Origin: Acanthosoma haemorrhoidale
Lineage: Eukaryota; Arthropoda; Insecta; Hemiptera; Acanthosomatidae
NCBI GenBank assembly: GCA_930367205.1
Contig: OV884011.1
Location: 117,983,866-118,047,865, forward strand
DNA: 64,000 nt
Direction of reading: 5' to 3'
Shown: piece after piece, positions 39,610 through 50,880 of the stretch
How the letters are laid out: every line of letters starts with the position of its first letter
Position numbering within the stretch: the stretch's first letter is position 1
Position numbers and translations under genes: made by a program
The notes under the pieces: model-generated
What the model saw: only the letters and a program-made list of their open reading frames with translations
Told to the model about the DNA's origin: nothing
Databases searched by the model: none

Positions 39610-40160
39610 TTCATTCTAACTACGCCTCTCTGGACTGGTACTTGCAGCTGCATAATTTCTAGATTTGGCCTTCTCATTTATGAAAACCTCTGCATCTCTC
39701 GTTCCGAAACTCGCTATGTTTTAGTCCAGCTTTGTCAGACCCCACACCTTCCTAGTGGGATTCTCTGCCTTCGTCGCACTAAAACTAGCACCTCCTTGGA
39801 CAAGATATCTTCCTTGCGGAGGACGGTCACCTGAGGCCCCTACGAAATTTACCTAGTAGTGTCTCCCCCAGTGAACCAGACTGCCTCTCTCCAGTTCACA
39901 TTCACCTTTGAGATCCGGACGGTTTTCGCCTACCCTTAGATACCGATTGCGAATTCGTGGTCATTCCAAGACCACATAAACTGCCTACAGTACCTACCCT
40001 ATACCTTTTCTCCTGAACATAGTGCACTGTCGGGGCATATACCTATCAGATATGGAGTCAGATAGGACAGTAGTAAGACCCATCATCACTTCGTCGCTTT
40101 GTCTGAGGTAACTAGGCACTCCCTAGCCCCGACAGTTATCTTTGAGGTACCTGAAATTTG
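39610..40160 (+). pseudogene. Decayed coding stretch, possibly LTR-retrotransposon pol
   Basis: G+C content rises, and long open stretches lie in successive frames: 39610-39833 (about 73 codons) and 39789 to about 40015 (about 75 codons with one TGA). A third follows and contains EHSALSGHIPIRYGV and FVALSEVTRHSLAP. The segment DTDCEFVVIPRPHKLP followed by H-x5-GH resembles the zinc-binding N-terminus of Ty3/gypsy-type integrase, where a VVP block precedes an H...GHxG motif. No intact catalytic motif was seen and no terminal repeats were identified. Coding origin is likely; the integrase assignment is tentative. Confidence 0.4.
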
Positions 40161-40654
40161 AACAGTTTATAGTTGTGAACTGTGTATTCCTTGCATATAT
40201 ATATTTGGGCTGCCTCCCTTAAGCAGAGATTCCTTGGATATTAACTATAAAGGCTGGCTGAAATAACTGCATACAATCTGTTGATATACTTAGAGCTGTT
40301 CCTGCCGAAAAAATAACATCTCTATATCGTGTTATGGAAATGCATACAGAAACATTGTTGTAATTACATAAACCAAAAAACTATAAAAATAGTAAGTCAA
40401 CTAATTAATTATGTACCAAGGAAGTAAATAAGGATTTTTATTTTTCTACATAAGTTACTTTGACTTTTATTGGCTTTCCATGGCTCATTAATGAATGGAT
40501 TCAAAATTGGGAGTCAGAATTACTGTATGTCTCGTAATTAAATTCGGGAAATCCATAGGTTTCGTTTCCTTCATCTCACATTTGGATCAGTTGTTGAATG
40601 AATTGGTTAACTTTTATGAAATATGGGAAATATTGGAGGGGGGGGGGGTAGAAA

Positions 40655-40793
40655 TACTTGTGGAAAATTAAGAAACGAATTCATCAGGAGTATGATTGAC
40701 TAAGTATGCCCTACAAGAGCATGCGAATTCACGTATTTAAAATTGTATTGCCTTTTATCGAAAAATGAACAATTGGAGATTAATTGCATTTCT
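40655..40793. repeat. Interspersed repeat, partner of 19844-20056
   Basis: This copy shares tacttgtggaaaatta, agtatg-ttgac-aagta, ctacaagagc and aattgcatttct with the 19.8-kb copy in the same order, but lacks an internal piece of about 75 bp. It follows a G run at 40638-40649. The class is unknown. Confidence 0.55.
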
Positions 40794-42937
40794 CAATAAC
40801 CAATGGTTGTCGAGATTTGGACGAGGAGCAAACGATTTAGAGCTCACCTCCCCCTCCCAATTTAACCTGGCCTCGACTTCAGCACCATTCATTTTCCTAC
40901 CCTCTAGGACCCAAATCAACACAAATCCAAACAGAAACCACGGTGCGGAATTTTGGCATACTCAAGTACTCATGTAGCCTCTTCTATCTTTAATCTGACA
41001 TAATACTTTATATAGTTAGAAAATATTTGTTATAAATATATTAGAAGACCGCTCACTATTGTTCACAAGCATTTTTAGGATATCTGAAAGTCAAGTAAAA
41101 AAAAATTGCGTGAACATACAATTATAGTTTACTTTAGTCTTAACATAAATTAAAGAATAGTTAAATTAATCAGGGAGTCGAGATCTTTAATTTTTGCTAC
41201 GAATTATTATCATTCACTGTTTAATTTTTTGCATTACCATGCAAACATGTCAAATATCATTCCTCTAAACAAATCATGTGTTGAGTTGCGAACACGGTGT
41301 TAATCATTTTTGCAATTACAGTTTTGAAAAAACAAATTACTTATTGTCAAAATTGTCTTTATCATAAAGTTAACACGCAACACAAAATTATGCTCAAGTA
41401 CTATTTTTTTTTTAAATATCCACTAACTATTAATACTTTTTGTATTTAATACACTATGTTTTGTAGCGAGGTCTAAAATTTTTATGTTTTCTTAATATCA
41501 AAAGAGAGCCTATTACATTAAAAATGTCATTCATCTAGCTCGAACAAGGGACCCACAAAGACCAGTACAGACTGAAAATCAACGCAACCCTAAAAATTGT
41601 TGATGGATTTAAAACAAATGCACTCGTTCCACGAAAATGGCGGATTTCCAGCAACATTATTTCTAATATTACATTATTAGCAATTCATTCATTAGTTGCA
41701 ATAAAAAATAGCAATATATTAACAGTTCGACTTTTTCAACTTGATACGACGTAGGTTTCTCTTCAAAAGGAGAGTTCAACGACTCCTCGGTGAGTTCTTT
41801 AGATGGATGAGACACCCTTATTTTATGGCTATGAAGTTTTATGGCTATCTATAACCGAATCTATAGCTGAAGAACCATCGATGTGAGCAAACGTAATCAG
41901 CAATAGTGCTAAATTATGTTAAGGTTTCGAAAACCATGTAAATTTTAGGGTCTCCCACTAGTAACAGTATCAGATATCAGATAAGGATGAATCCTTTTAT
42001 TTTAATTAAAAAAAAAAAATATTCACTAGATCTAATGCTATATGTGTATGTATGTTCATCAATAACAAAGCGTAAAAAAGGAAATAAATGTGATAAAATC
42101 CGACCTGCATTAATTAACCTACCTACAAGCTTCAATCTGATTTTAAATTACAACTTTATTAATTCAGAACTCAAAATCTATTTACGATTTAATGTTCTGA
42201 TTATTTTATCCAGGGTTGAAGGCACATTAATACTGTATTGCAAAATGGAACTCAAATATATTCAAAATAATAAATTTTGGGAAGCCAACAGCATCAAGGT
42301 ATTTAATGTCAACTTTGTTCAATATTTTAAGTTTTAAAAGTATTTGTTTTTTTTTATTTGTAGAACAATACCTAGAAGTTGTGTTTTCCAGTGATTGACT
42401 AAATATTTCATAGAATAATTTAATAATTGACGGCACTCAACGAGAGAACTTTTGCTAAGGTTTCCTACTCTCTGTAGTTCCTTTATTTCGTCTATTGCCC
42501 AGCAAGAAGAATGATATTACTTGTAACGCCTTTTTGTTTTTGGATGACTGTCTTTGGGTTATATGATAGGATATTACTTATGAAAGTACATTTGACAGTA
42601 ATTATATCTGGATATTGTTCTTATCGTTTCAACGTCCTTTAATTCGTTTATATGTATTTCAAAAAACAATCAGATTTTATAATCGATGTTGAAAAAATTT
42701 TAGTTGCTAAAAATTTGTAAAATATTCTTCACATAATGAAAACAAAAATGTCGTGGCTACTGATACTTGAATAAACTCGTTTTACATTTTCAGGTTGAAG
42801 TAAATAGTTGAGGTTCAGTAACGACTCGACGATAGGTGAACTACTGGTAGCGCCACAAAAAATAATCAAGGGTCATCAATTAGGCATCTACCCAGTAATT
42901 AAAAAAGTCAACTATAGCTAATTAAACATTTCGATGT
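40794..42937. other. AT-rich DNA, no gene seen
   Basis: The longest open frame (41987-42337, plus, 116 codons) is composed mainly of Lys, Asn, Ile, Phe and Tyr and has no recognisable motif. No repeat family was identified. Confidence 0.45.
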
Positions 42938-43156
42938 AATTTAATTACAGACTCTAGGCCCAGCCACCAGTGGACTCTCACCACTTTACCGTAACAATCA
43001 ACCTCCACCGAGGATTCCCACACTCCTTACTCCTCTTACACCACCTTCAAGCAGGTCCTCCTAGTACAAGGATCCGATCACCCTAAATATTTTATATTTC
43101 TCCCTCATCCTAAAATTCTAACTAGAGAGCTTAGGGGAAAAAAAAATTTAATTACA
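42938..43156 (+). mobile_element. Family A retroposon with 12-bp target-site duplication
   Basis: The element 42950-43144 is bounded by aatttaattaca at 42938-42949 and 43145-43156. It begins gactctaggcccagccacca and ends in gagagcttaggggaaaa on the plus strand, so it is in sense orientation with its A tail on the right. The body matches the longer 15-kb copy in inverse orientation and is a different subtype from the 9-kb copy. No coding capacity is present. The exact duplication makes this the best evidence that family A spreads by retroposition. Confidence 0.85.
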
Positions 43157-46100
43157 AAAAAAAAACCCGCTTAAACCCTAAGATATACCCTAAGTTTGAA
43201 TTTGATAAATTAAATTCCAAGTTCAGGTTGCGCTTTGATGTTACAACGAAGTGGTGTGTAACAGAGATCCTATAAAAATAAGTTGCGTTCATTTATTAAT
43301 TAGATATATTGAAAATTTAACAGTAGCTTACGTGTTCGCGCTAATGGTGTTATTTAAATAGTTAATTCAACTTTACTATGGGTACGCTTGATTGCGTGAT
43401 ACATCACAATTGGCTGACAGGCTATATTTACTTATAAAAAAAGCTAATCAATTACGAGAAATTATGCTTTTTCTTAGAGGCTTTAAGTGAAGTACGCTTA
43501 AAAAAAAAACACAAAGAGTGAAACGTAGGAATTATAGGCACTGGCACATAACACTAAAGGAATCACACGTTTTACATAAGTCTCGTAACTGCTTATCATT
43601 ACCCATAAATGTTTAGGAAATTAGAGGTTTTGGCAAGAAAATAATTTATCAATAAGTAGTTCTGTGAATAAAATAATTATTCGTTCACTAGTCAATATTT
43701 AGGTCATATTAACTTATTATTCCTATTTTAAAAAATAATAAGGAAACCAGGTTTATGACTTGTAGCTTAAAGAACTTAAACGCTGATTTATGTCAGGATT
43801 TTAAACTCAGAAAAACTTTTGCCTTTGTTCGACATAGAAGTTGCGTTTGATTATTTTCTTAACTATGGAATACAGCAACAAATGAGATCTATGTTCACAG
43901 ATTAATAATATGAGATTTGTGCCTATAAACTATAGGTACTGAATATACTAGTTTTTGCTATTTATTATTCATTAATTATGGATGATCATTGAGTAAATTA
44001 TTTTTTTTTAATGAAATCATTGACAATATTGTAGCCAATAATAAAAATTGAGTTCGAAAATCCTAGAATAAAGAGGAGATTGTAACACTATTTTAAAGAG
44101 GTATTCATATGCATTGAAAAAGTGCAAATGACTTGGACACAATCTTCAGAAAAATGATGTATCTACTTCGTTCCTATTAATGGGGCGAGTAAGATTTTCG
44201 ACTGGATTTGTTCACAGCACCCAACCTCTCAGCCTCGAAAAGGTTAGTAACCTGTGGGTGATCCGCCTTCCCTGCCCTGTGCTCCGTTAGTCGCCAAAAG
44301 AACAAACAAAATTTATCTATAAGTTAATTCAAACCAAAAAAATCTAATCAAGTGTGATGAATCACACAATTATGTAACGACAACCAAAAAAGATTTTGTT
44401 ATTACACTCTACTAAAATCGTCAACGCATATTACATAGTATTATTCAGGAAGTCAAGGTCATTTATTTCAAACCCTACTAAAAAAATGTCTTGCCTATAA
44501 CTTTATCAGAGGGCTCACAAAGAACAAAAGAAAAGCAGACACTTGGGTGAAAGAAAATACATATGAAGATTCTGGTTTTTGAAAAAGAAACGAAACCGTA
44601 CGTCCAAGCCTTAGGGTGACCTTGTAGAACATGAAGCTAAAGCCAGCCTAGAGATGTGCTTCCCATACACCGAGGTTTTTAAGGTTACGGCCGAGCCTTG
44701 GCGATAACGGGCAGTAATAAAATGTTTAGCACCGAATTTAAGAAGGTTTCCATTCTGTATATTACAGCCTGAAACTGCTGACTTAGAACACATAAAGCGT
44801 TAACTTCGGTATTTTTAAAAGTACCCATTTGCGAATACTATTTGTTAAAAAAGTAATTAAGGCTAAAATATTGACCACAAAGTCATATTAAAAAGATTGT
44901 GTGCACGCATTTGCTGTTTGTATAGTTCTTAATAATTTAATTTTGTAATTAAATTAGGACAATATATTTTCTTCGGACTATTCTAAAGAAGGATATAGTA
45001 ATTGTCCCATGAGATAAAAACAAACAAACAATTAAAAGACATACGGAATGGTTCAGCTATATCGGTGGAATAACCAAGAGAAGCCAACCCTTCACTCAGT
45101 TCAAAGCTTTAGAAAGGGGTATCCTCGGGAAAATCCTATAATAATAACAATCTAAACTGGATTCTTAGTTGAGGGTGAGAAATAGTATAAATCAGCCAAG
45201 TTAGAAAGAGTGACACTCTGAAAATAAGCACATTAGGCATGACAATGCTAAACAAATAATTTTTTACAATAGGCAAATCGCTTAATTCATTCAAAAATTA
45301 AATTAGTCATCCAACTTACAACATAAAATAAATTTAAACAAAAGATTCATATATTTACCTACTGGGAAAAGCATTTTTACATTGAGGGACTGCTGAAAAT
45401 GCTGATGCAACACGACGTTGATGTCTCAGACGTTTTAGGAAAAAAACCAGTTAGCAGAGGCAATTATCAGAACAATATAGACATACGGCTTCGATCCATA
45501 CGGATCAGCTTCCGAAGTTAATACTACAAGGATACAGACTAAACAGTCAACGGCATTTATATATACATCACAAACTCACCATGGCACCTGAAACCGAAAA
45601 TTATACGCACACCTACTCATCCCTTAAATACGTCACGAGATACCACACATTCAATGGTTTACTTCAAGGACACTTTCTTCAATCACATCCTCACCACAGG
45701 CTGAAAAGAAATTGGAAGCGAGATCTACTCTAGATGTCTAGTCTAGATTACGTGCGACCACTATGATAAATACGAGATCTCCTTAGGTAACAAAACCATC
45801 CACATGTGTAAGATCAATATGTCAATTTTCTGTCATCACAAATATGTCGTCGTTCAAATAAATCAATAAATTGCATAAATATAATATATTGTATAAATAT
45901 ATAGTTATTGTATAAGTATAAAATATCGAGGGAGTTTACTTACTGCTAAAGAGGATACCGTGATGTCAAAATAAAAATGTTTTGATCCCGGTAGGGAGGG
46001 TGTATGACTTAATTTTTATTTATTAGTTATATGCAAGTTGCAAATCTCCGGGGATATGAGTGAATAAAATTACTTTACCATTAAAATTCCTGATGGGACG

Positions 46101-47998
46101 AAACGTTAAGCTGAAGGTTATTATTTGAGTACAAAATATTTAATCACAACCTATTACCTTATACTTGCGAAATTATTTTTCTAGAAGTTATATTATAAAT
46201 TTGATTAAACAGGCTCTTCATCCAACCCGTTATTACAAGCGTAACTTAAGTAACTCAAGGTTTCTTTTCCCCTATTCGTTTGGATTTACGGATAGAAAGT
46301 ATCATTTTAACGTCCACTATGGTTACGCATTGATTCAGACACTAAATAAGATTCCCGTTACCTGTTGAAAATTAAATTCAGAAATATCAAAGGCAAATTA
46401 CAGTATTGGAAATGACCTTGAAAAGAAATAAGGGACGGCTCATTAACTACTGACAATGTTACGGCCTGTAAACGTTCTCAAGTGATCTTTTAAATCTTGA
46501 ACGACAATCAATATAATGGACACCTCAATTTGAAGCAAAGTCACGACAGATGAAATCAATTCGGGCCGATTGAAGTCACGGGCGAGAACCAATTCATAAC
46601 ATCAATCGGAGGTCACGGCGAACAAATGAAATCTCGAGACCAAACACCGACACCAATCGAATAGCTGACGATGGCAAGTCTATTTGAATAGTATTTTACA
46701 AAATGAAAACGTCCTAGACGAAACTATTGTTTGTTAAGATGAGTATCACGTACACCAAAAAATGTTTTAGTACAAGTTGCTTCATTAGAAGAATGAGAGA
46801 CATTTCTTCAAATATATCTATGTTTGTCATAGTGTAGTTTCTAATTAACTGTATTATATTCCTTGCCCCATGTTTAACAACTTCAGAAAACCTTCTTGAA
46901 ATATCTATTAGAAGAAGTTAATCATACCTAAAGTCACTCTTTATTGAAATTATTACATGAACTCACTTCACTAGTATTTTAAGCAGTGCTAAGAACTACA
47001 GTTTTTGACTGACAAACAATCCACAGCGCTTTAATACTCAATTTAAAAAGAATATAAGACTAAACAAAAATAAATGTAATATGTAATCAGAGAGGGGCTG
47101 TAAATTCCACGGATTTCCGCGAAGTGCATCGTACATCCTGTTTCTGTGGAATCTTAAACGTTAGAGAGAAACCAACTCTGTTACGATTTCGAACCTCCTT
47201 TTTGTTTGTTCTTCGTTTATTACATACTTCCCCTCAATAAATATTGACCAAAACACGGGTGTCATTGACTATACCACAACAGTTTAAGATTGTTTGGATA
47301 ATACGGCCACTATCGTAGAGCTTACAGTAGTGGTCACGAAATTAGATGGGTAAGCATTTTAGGCACCGTGTTGTCACACTTAGTCCCAAAACTCGACGGA
47401 CTGATCAGTTCAGCCTTCAAATTGCCAGTAGGTGGGAACGTTGACCGTCCCATGTTGCCTAGTCCGTATTGGTACTTTTTTGGGGGAAAGACGCTTCACT
47501 TGTCACTATAATAATCACCACAGAGCTAGTTACAGTAAAAATGTTAGTTGGCTGGGAGGCCGCTTCCGCTTTGGGTTACCGGTGAGTTAAAGGGAGCATA
47601 GAGGATTATCAGATAATGTTGAGATCAGCATGAAGGGTACAGTTAATGATATATATATACATATACATGAAAGGGGAACATTTGCTACCTTGCAGAGGAT
47701 TCTGGATTGCAAGGGACTGGATCCGAAGGACATTCGACGGCTTGGAACTCTCCCAATTTTAGAACGAAACGATTTTCAATGAGGCGAAGAACATTTTATG
47801 ATTATTTATATCTATTATATTTTAAATCTATTATTAATAAATAGCGATAAGTGAAACGGATAAAAAATAAATTATCCAATTCTTTAAAACTTTTAGTAAC
47901 TCACTGCCAACAATTAATTACATTTGTTTTTATTGTTATGTTCTTTAGATATTACGAACATATCTATAGGTACTTGAGATATTCCTCTCAAAGTTTCC
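43157..47998. other. AT-rich DNA with a few G+C-richer patches
   Basis: No gene was recognised. G+C-richer patches at 45420-45800, 46430-46690 and 47080-47770 read like old unclassified repeats or regulatory DNA. Near 47692-47760 an acceptor-like ctaccttgcag precedes a frame reading RILDCKGLDPKDIRRLG, and ccggtgagtt near 47580 is donor-like, but no gene model could be built. The motif cluster at 46537-46617 is listed separately. Confidence 0.4.
46537..46617 (+). promoter_or_regulatory. Three spaced (A/G)GTCACG half-sites
   Basis: The strings aaagtcacg (46537-46545), gaagtcacg (46572-46580) and gaggtcacg (46609-46617) are spaced 35 and 37 bp apart on one strand. The last contains AGGTCA, the core half-site of nuclear hormone receptors. 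Partial similarity in the intervening sequence suggests a degenerate tandem repeat of about 36 bp. Regulatory function is only an inference. Confidence 0.3.
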
Positions 47999-47999
47999 T

Positions 48000-49406
48000 T
48001 GGATCATTTCCAGTATGTAGTTCGTAAAGAAAGAGAAATTTCTCATCCATGTGCTTCAGTAAAATACCTCCCCCCTCCCCCCTTCGGGCACGAAAGTAAA
48101 CCTTTGTTAACTGCTTGCCAAAACCGTACTCATAGCACAACTGTTCAAGATTTCCTCACTTCACCTATCCCTCGCTCACTTCCACCAAAATCCGTTATCC
48201 CCTCTGAGGTCAAATACCTTCTGAAAAACTTACCTTACCGAAAATCCCCTGGATATATATGATCTCCTTACTCCTCAAAATTCTCAAACAACTTCCTCCT
48301 GAAGCCATAATCTTCCTAGCCTACCTCTATAATTGCATTATCCGAACGACGCACTTTCCTCTCATCTGAAAATATTCCATTATTGTCCTATTCGCCAAAC
48401 CCGGTAAACCACCTAATGACGCCTCATCTTACCGTCCAATTAGCCTACTCGATATCCTCTAAAAAATATTTGAAAAACTCCTATTTAAATGTCTACTTCC
48501 AATTGTTGAATCCAAAAACCTTTTTCCTACACACCAGTTTGGTTTCCGTCAAGGACATTCCACTGCTCAACAAGGCCTTCGCTTCATCACACTTCACATT
48601 TCCTCAGCCCTTGAATCCAAACAGTATTGCACTGCTGCATTTGTGGACATAGCTCAAGCTTTTGGCAGGGTTTGGCACGCAGTTTGCTTTACAAGCTCAA
48701 AAGATATTTATCACAGACCCTTTTCCTAATTCTACAGGCCTACCTTTCATAACGCTTCTTCCAAGTTCGCTGTGGTTTGGAATATTCTAACTACTATCCC
48801 ATGAGATCTAGTATTGGTGCAAACAATAAGTTAATGAAGCAAAATGTTCCCACATTACCTTCACCCTCTGTCACAAGTCTTGTCCACTAACTAGTTTATT
48901 TTAATTCTATTCCTCTCCCTGTATCCGAGACAGTACGGTACTTAGGCTTCCATCTCGACAAACGACTGATCTGGGACCCAAATACGAGGCTAAAAAGACA
49001 AGAACTAAACAGACGCTTTAGACAACTGTACAGACTACTTACTAGGACATCCCATCTCTCAATAGAAAATAAATTACTAATCCACAAAGTTATACGTAAG
49101 CCAATCTGGACATACGGATTAGAGCTATGGAGGACAGCAAAAAAGTCGAACATCAAGCGTATCCAATCCTTTCAATCAAAAGTCCTGAGAACAATAGTAA
49201 TTGCTCCTTATTACTTCAGCCACTAAACCCTTCATAACGATCTTAATATACCTTACATTCTAGAACTCATCCCTTTCAAGTTCCTGAAATTCTATAGTAA
49301 CCTATCCAAGCACCCTAATACCGTAGTACAGTCAATGCACTACGCCACTCATCCCTATAATCCCCCTCGGAGACTGAAACGGCAGTGGCCTCGTTGCCTG
49401 CTATAA
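48000..49406 (+). pseudogene. Jockey-like reverse transcriptase pseudogene
   Basis: In shifting frames the plus strand spells a degenerate ORF2 protein. It has the linker VKYLLKNLPYRKSPGY, the RT region LPPEAIIFLAYLYNCIIRTT, then YSIIVLFAKPGKPP and SSYRPISLLDIL (RT motif with YRPISLL), QFGFRQGHSTAQQGLRF, and FVDIAQAF (first catalytic Asp block, normally FxDxxxAFD). The stretch that should hold VPQGS and the YADD active site is deleted near 48750-48850. After the gap come VRYLGFHLDKRLIWDPN, LLIHKVIRKPIWTYGLEL and the end RRLKRQWPRCLL before TAA at 49404. Several stops, shifts and the deletion make it dead. The N-terminal endonuclease is missing, so the copy is 5'-truncated. Confidence 0.85.
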
Positions 49407-49800
49407 ATCGTGACAGTGAGAGTCCTGGCAATGGCCTGTTTCTCCAATCATCATGTCCTTGCGCTCTTCATCAGCCTCCACTGGCTCGTATCCGGTGACG
49501 CGGCTGACGGAGGAGCGTGGGGGACTTCCCAAGACTCCACTTCCTCTTTCGAATGCGAGGGAGGTGACAACCATGTGGATTTGGGAGGCCTCTGGGCTGT
49601 TTGTAAATACTGTATGAATGAGCGAGTGAATGAAGATTGTTTTTTTCCCCTTTATTGTGATAAAATTAAAAGCTGCCTTATTAGGCAATAAGTAATTAAG
49701 ATAAATGTTCTCATACATACCGTATTTACAATTCATCATTCACAATTTATTTATCACAATAACTTTTTGCCTACTAAGGCAGATTGTAATTTTAGTACAA
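49407..49800 (+). mobile_element. 3' untranslated tail of the 49-kb Jockey-like copy
   Basis: The sequence after the stop matches the reverse complement of 31280-31645, for example gacgcggctgacggaggagc and cttcccaagactcc. The sense tail runs to about 49625, is interrupted by an inverted tail fragment (49626-49743), and resumes at about 49744 with ttgcctactaaggcagattg to roughly 49800. No A tail or target duplication could be fixed, in keeping with greater age. Confidence 0.75.
49626..49743 (-). mobile_element. Inverted tail fragment nested in the Jockey-like copy
   Basis: On the plus strand this segment begins with T/C runs (ttttttcccctttattgtg) and continues ggcaataagtaattaag, atgttctcat and tttacaattcatcattcac. 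That is the order found on the plus strand of the minus-oriented 31-kb copy. It is therefore the same 3' tail in antisense, placed within a sense tail. It could be a separate short insertion into an older copy or an inversion during integration (twin priming). Confidence 0.7.
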
Positions 49801-50840
49801 GAGTTAACTGCTTGGAACAAAACCAGTGCAATTATTTTTTTCCATGTATTAAAATTAGACTAAAATACAAAGCATTAATGATTCGGTCATCAAATCAGTC
49901 AAAATTATAATTGTGAATAAATATTTCATAAGCTGGCTCCTAATGACTTCAAATAACGTGTGACATCACACTTTAAAATATACATTTTTTTTTTATCCAA
50001 CGCCCACTCTTTTTGGCAAACAACCTTTATGCTATAAATGCGATCCATTAACAATTTGAGCTCTTGCATTTTATTCTTTTGGACTACATTAAACATTAAA
50101 ATGTAATTTTTCAATTTCTCTCTTCTTCTCAATATATAGTGACTGTATCGTGTATCGATGAACAGAAGACATCCAGTTATATTCCTTAATGTTCATCAAA
50201 TCAATTTTCATTGAACCTTAGTGTTGGTCTACGGTTGAATAAGCCAACTATTACGCTCAACATTCAATGGATCGGAAGTAGGATAATCTATGTAAGCATT
50301 GGTCAAAGCACTTCATACGCTAACTCTTTAATTATTTTCCCCAAGCTAGAAACTTAAATACGTACGAATGCTGAGGAGCTGGAATATGCATTACATTTAT
50401 ATTCGGCATGGGGAGGATTAAATAAGAGATTGTAATTCATTCAGTTTCTCGCTAGCGTATTTTCGGTTTAAGCAGCTCTTTCAAAGGGATCTGACTTACG
50501 CAAAGGTAAATCCAGCTTAAGTTTTGCAATGCGAAAGTCGTGTGACGAAGTGACCTTGTTTATGCAAAATTTAAGGCGTATTACTTTAAAAATGTCATGA
50601 ATTATCTGATCCTGTCGTTGGAGGAGTTAGTGTAAGCCATGAGTTTATGTAAACTTTATTTATAAAATGTGTATTAGTTATAAAAGCTATATATCCAAAG
50701 TATAGGGCCAACTATAAATTAAATAAATCGGGAAAGAAATATAGTAATATATAATATTATTAAGGATACGAAAAGTGTAATGTTAAAAAAAAATGTCCAT
50801 AATATCGCTTTTTAAACTTGATTTATCAATGGTTTGTTGC

Positions 50841-50880
50841 GACGTTTCGGACTGACATCAGTCCATCCTCAGGCAGCATA
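50841..50880 (-). repeat. CCTGAGGATG-hairpin-CCGAAACGTCG motif
   Basis: On the minus strand cctgaggatg is followed by ggactga, a two-base loop and tcagtcc, then gaaacgtcgc. The 7-bp stem (plus strand 50849-50864) is perfect. Similar strings occur near 25327-25359, and cgaaacgttg occurs at about 3175 on the plus strand. CTGATG...GAAAC resembles parts of a hammerhead ribozyme core, but the required conserved A and a proper third stem are not convincing. It is probably a retroelement end. Confidence 0.45.

Noticed and set aside
41987..42337. 116-codon plus-strand open frame
   Set aside because: Lys/Asn/Ile/Tyr-rich product translated from A/T runs; typical noncoding frame.
47570..47770. Pair of exons with splice-like edges (reading LVGWEAASALGYR and RILDCKGLDPKDIRRLG)
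   Set aside because: Frames are short, phases could not be reconciled and no family was recognised; noted only in the gap entry.
50841..50880. Active hammerhead ribozyme
   Set aside because: CTGATG and GAAAC are present with a hairpin between, but the conserved A after CTGATG is changed and a third stem leading to the cleavage triplet is not convincing.
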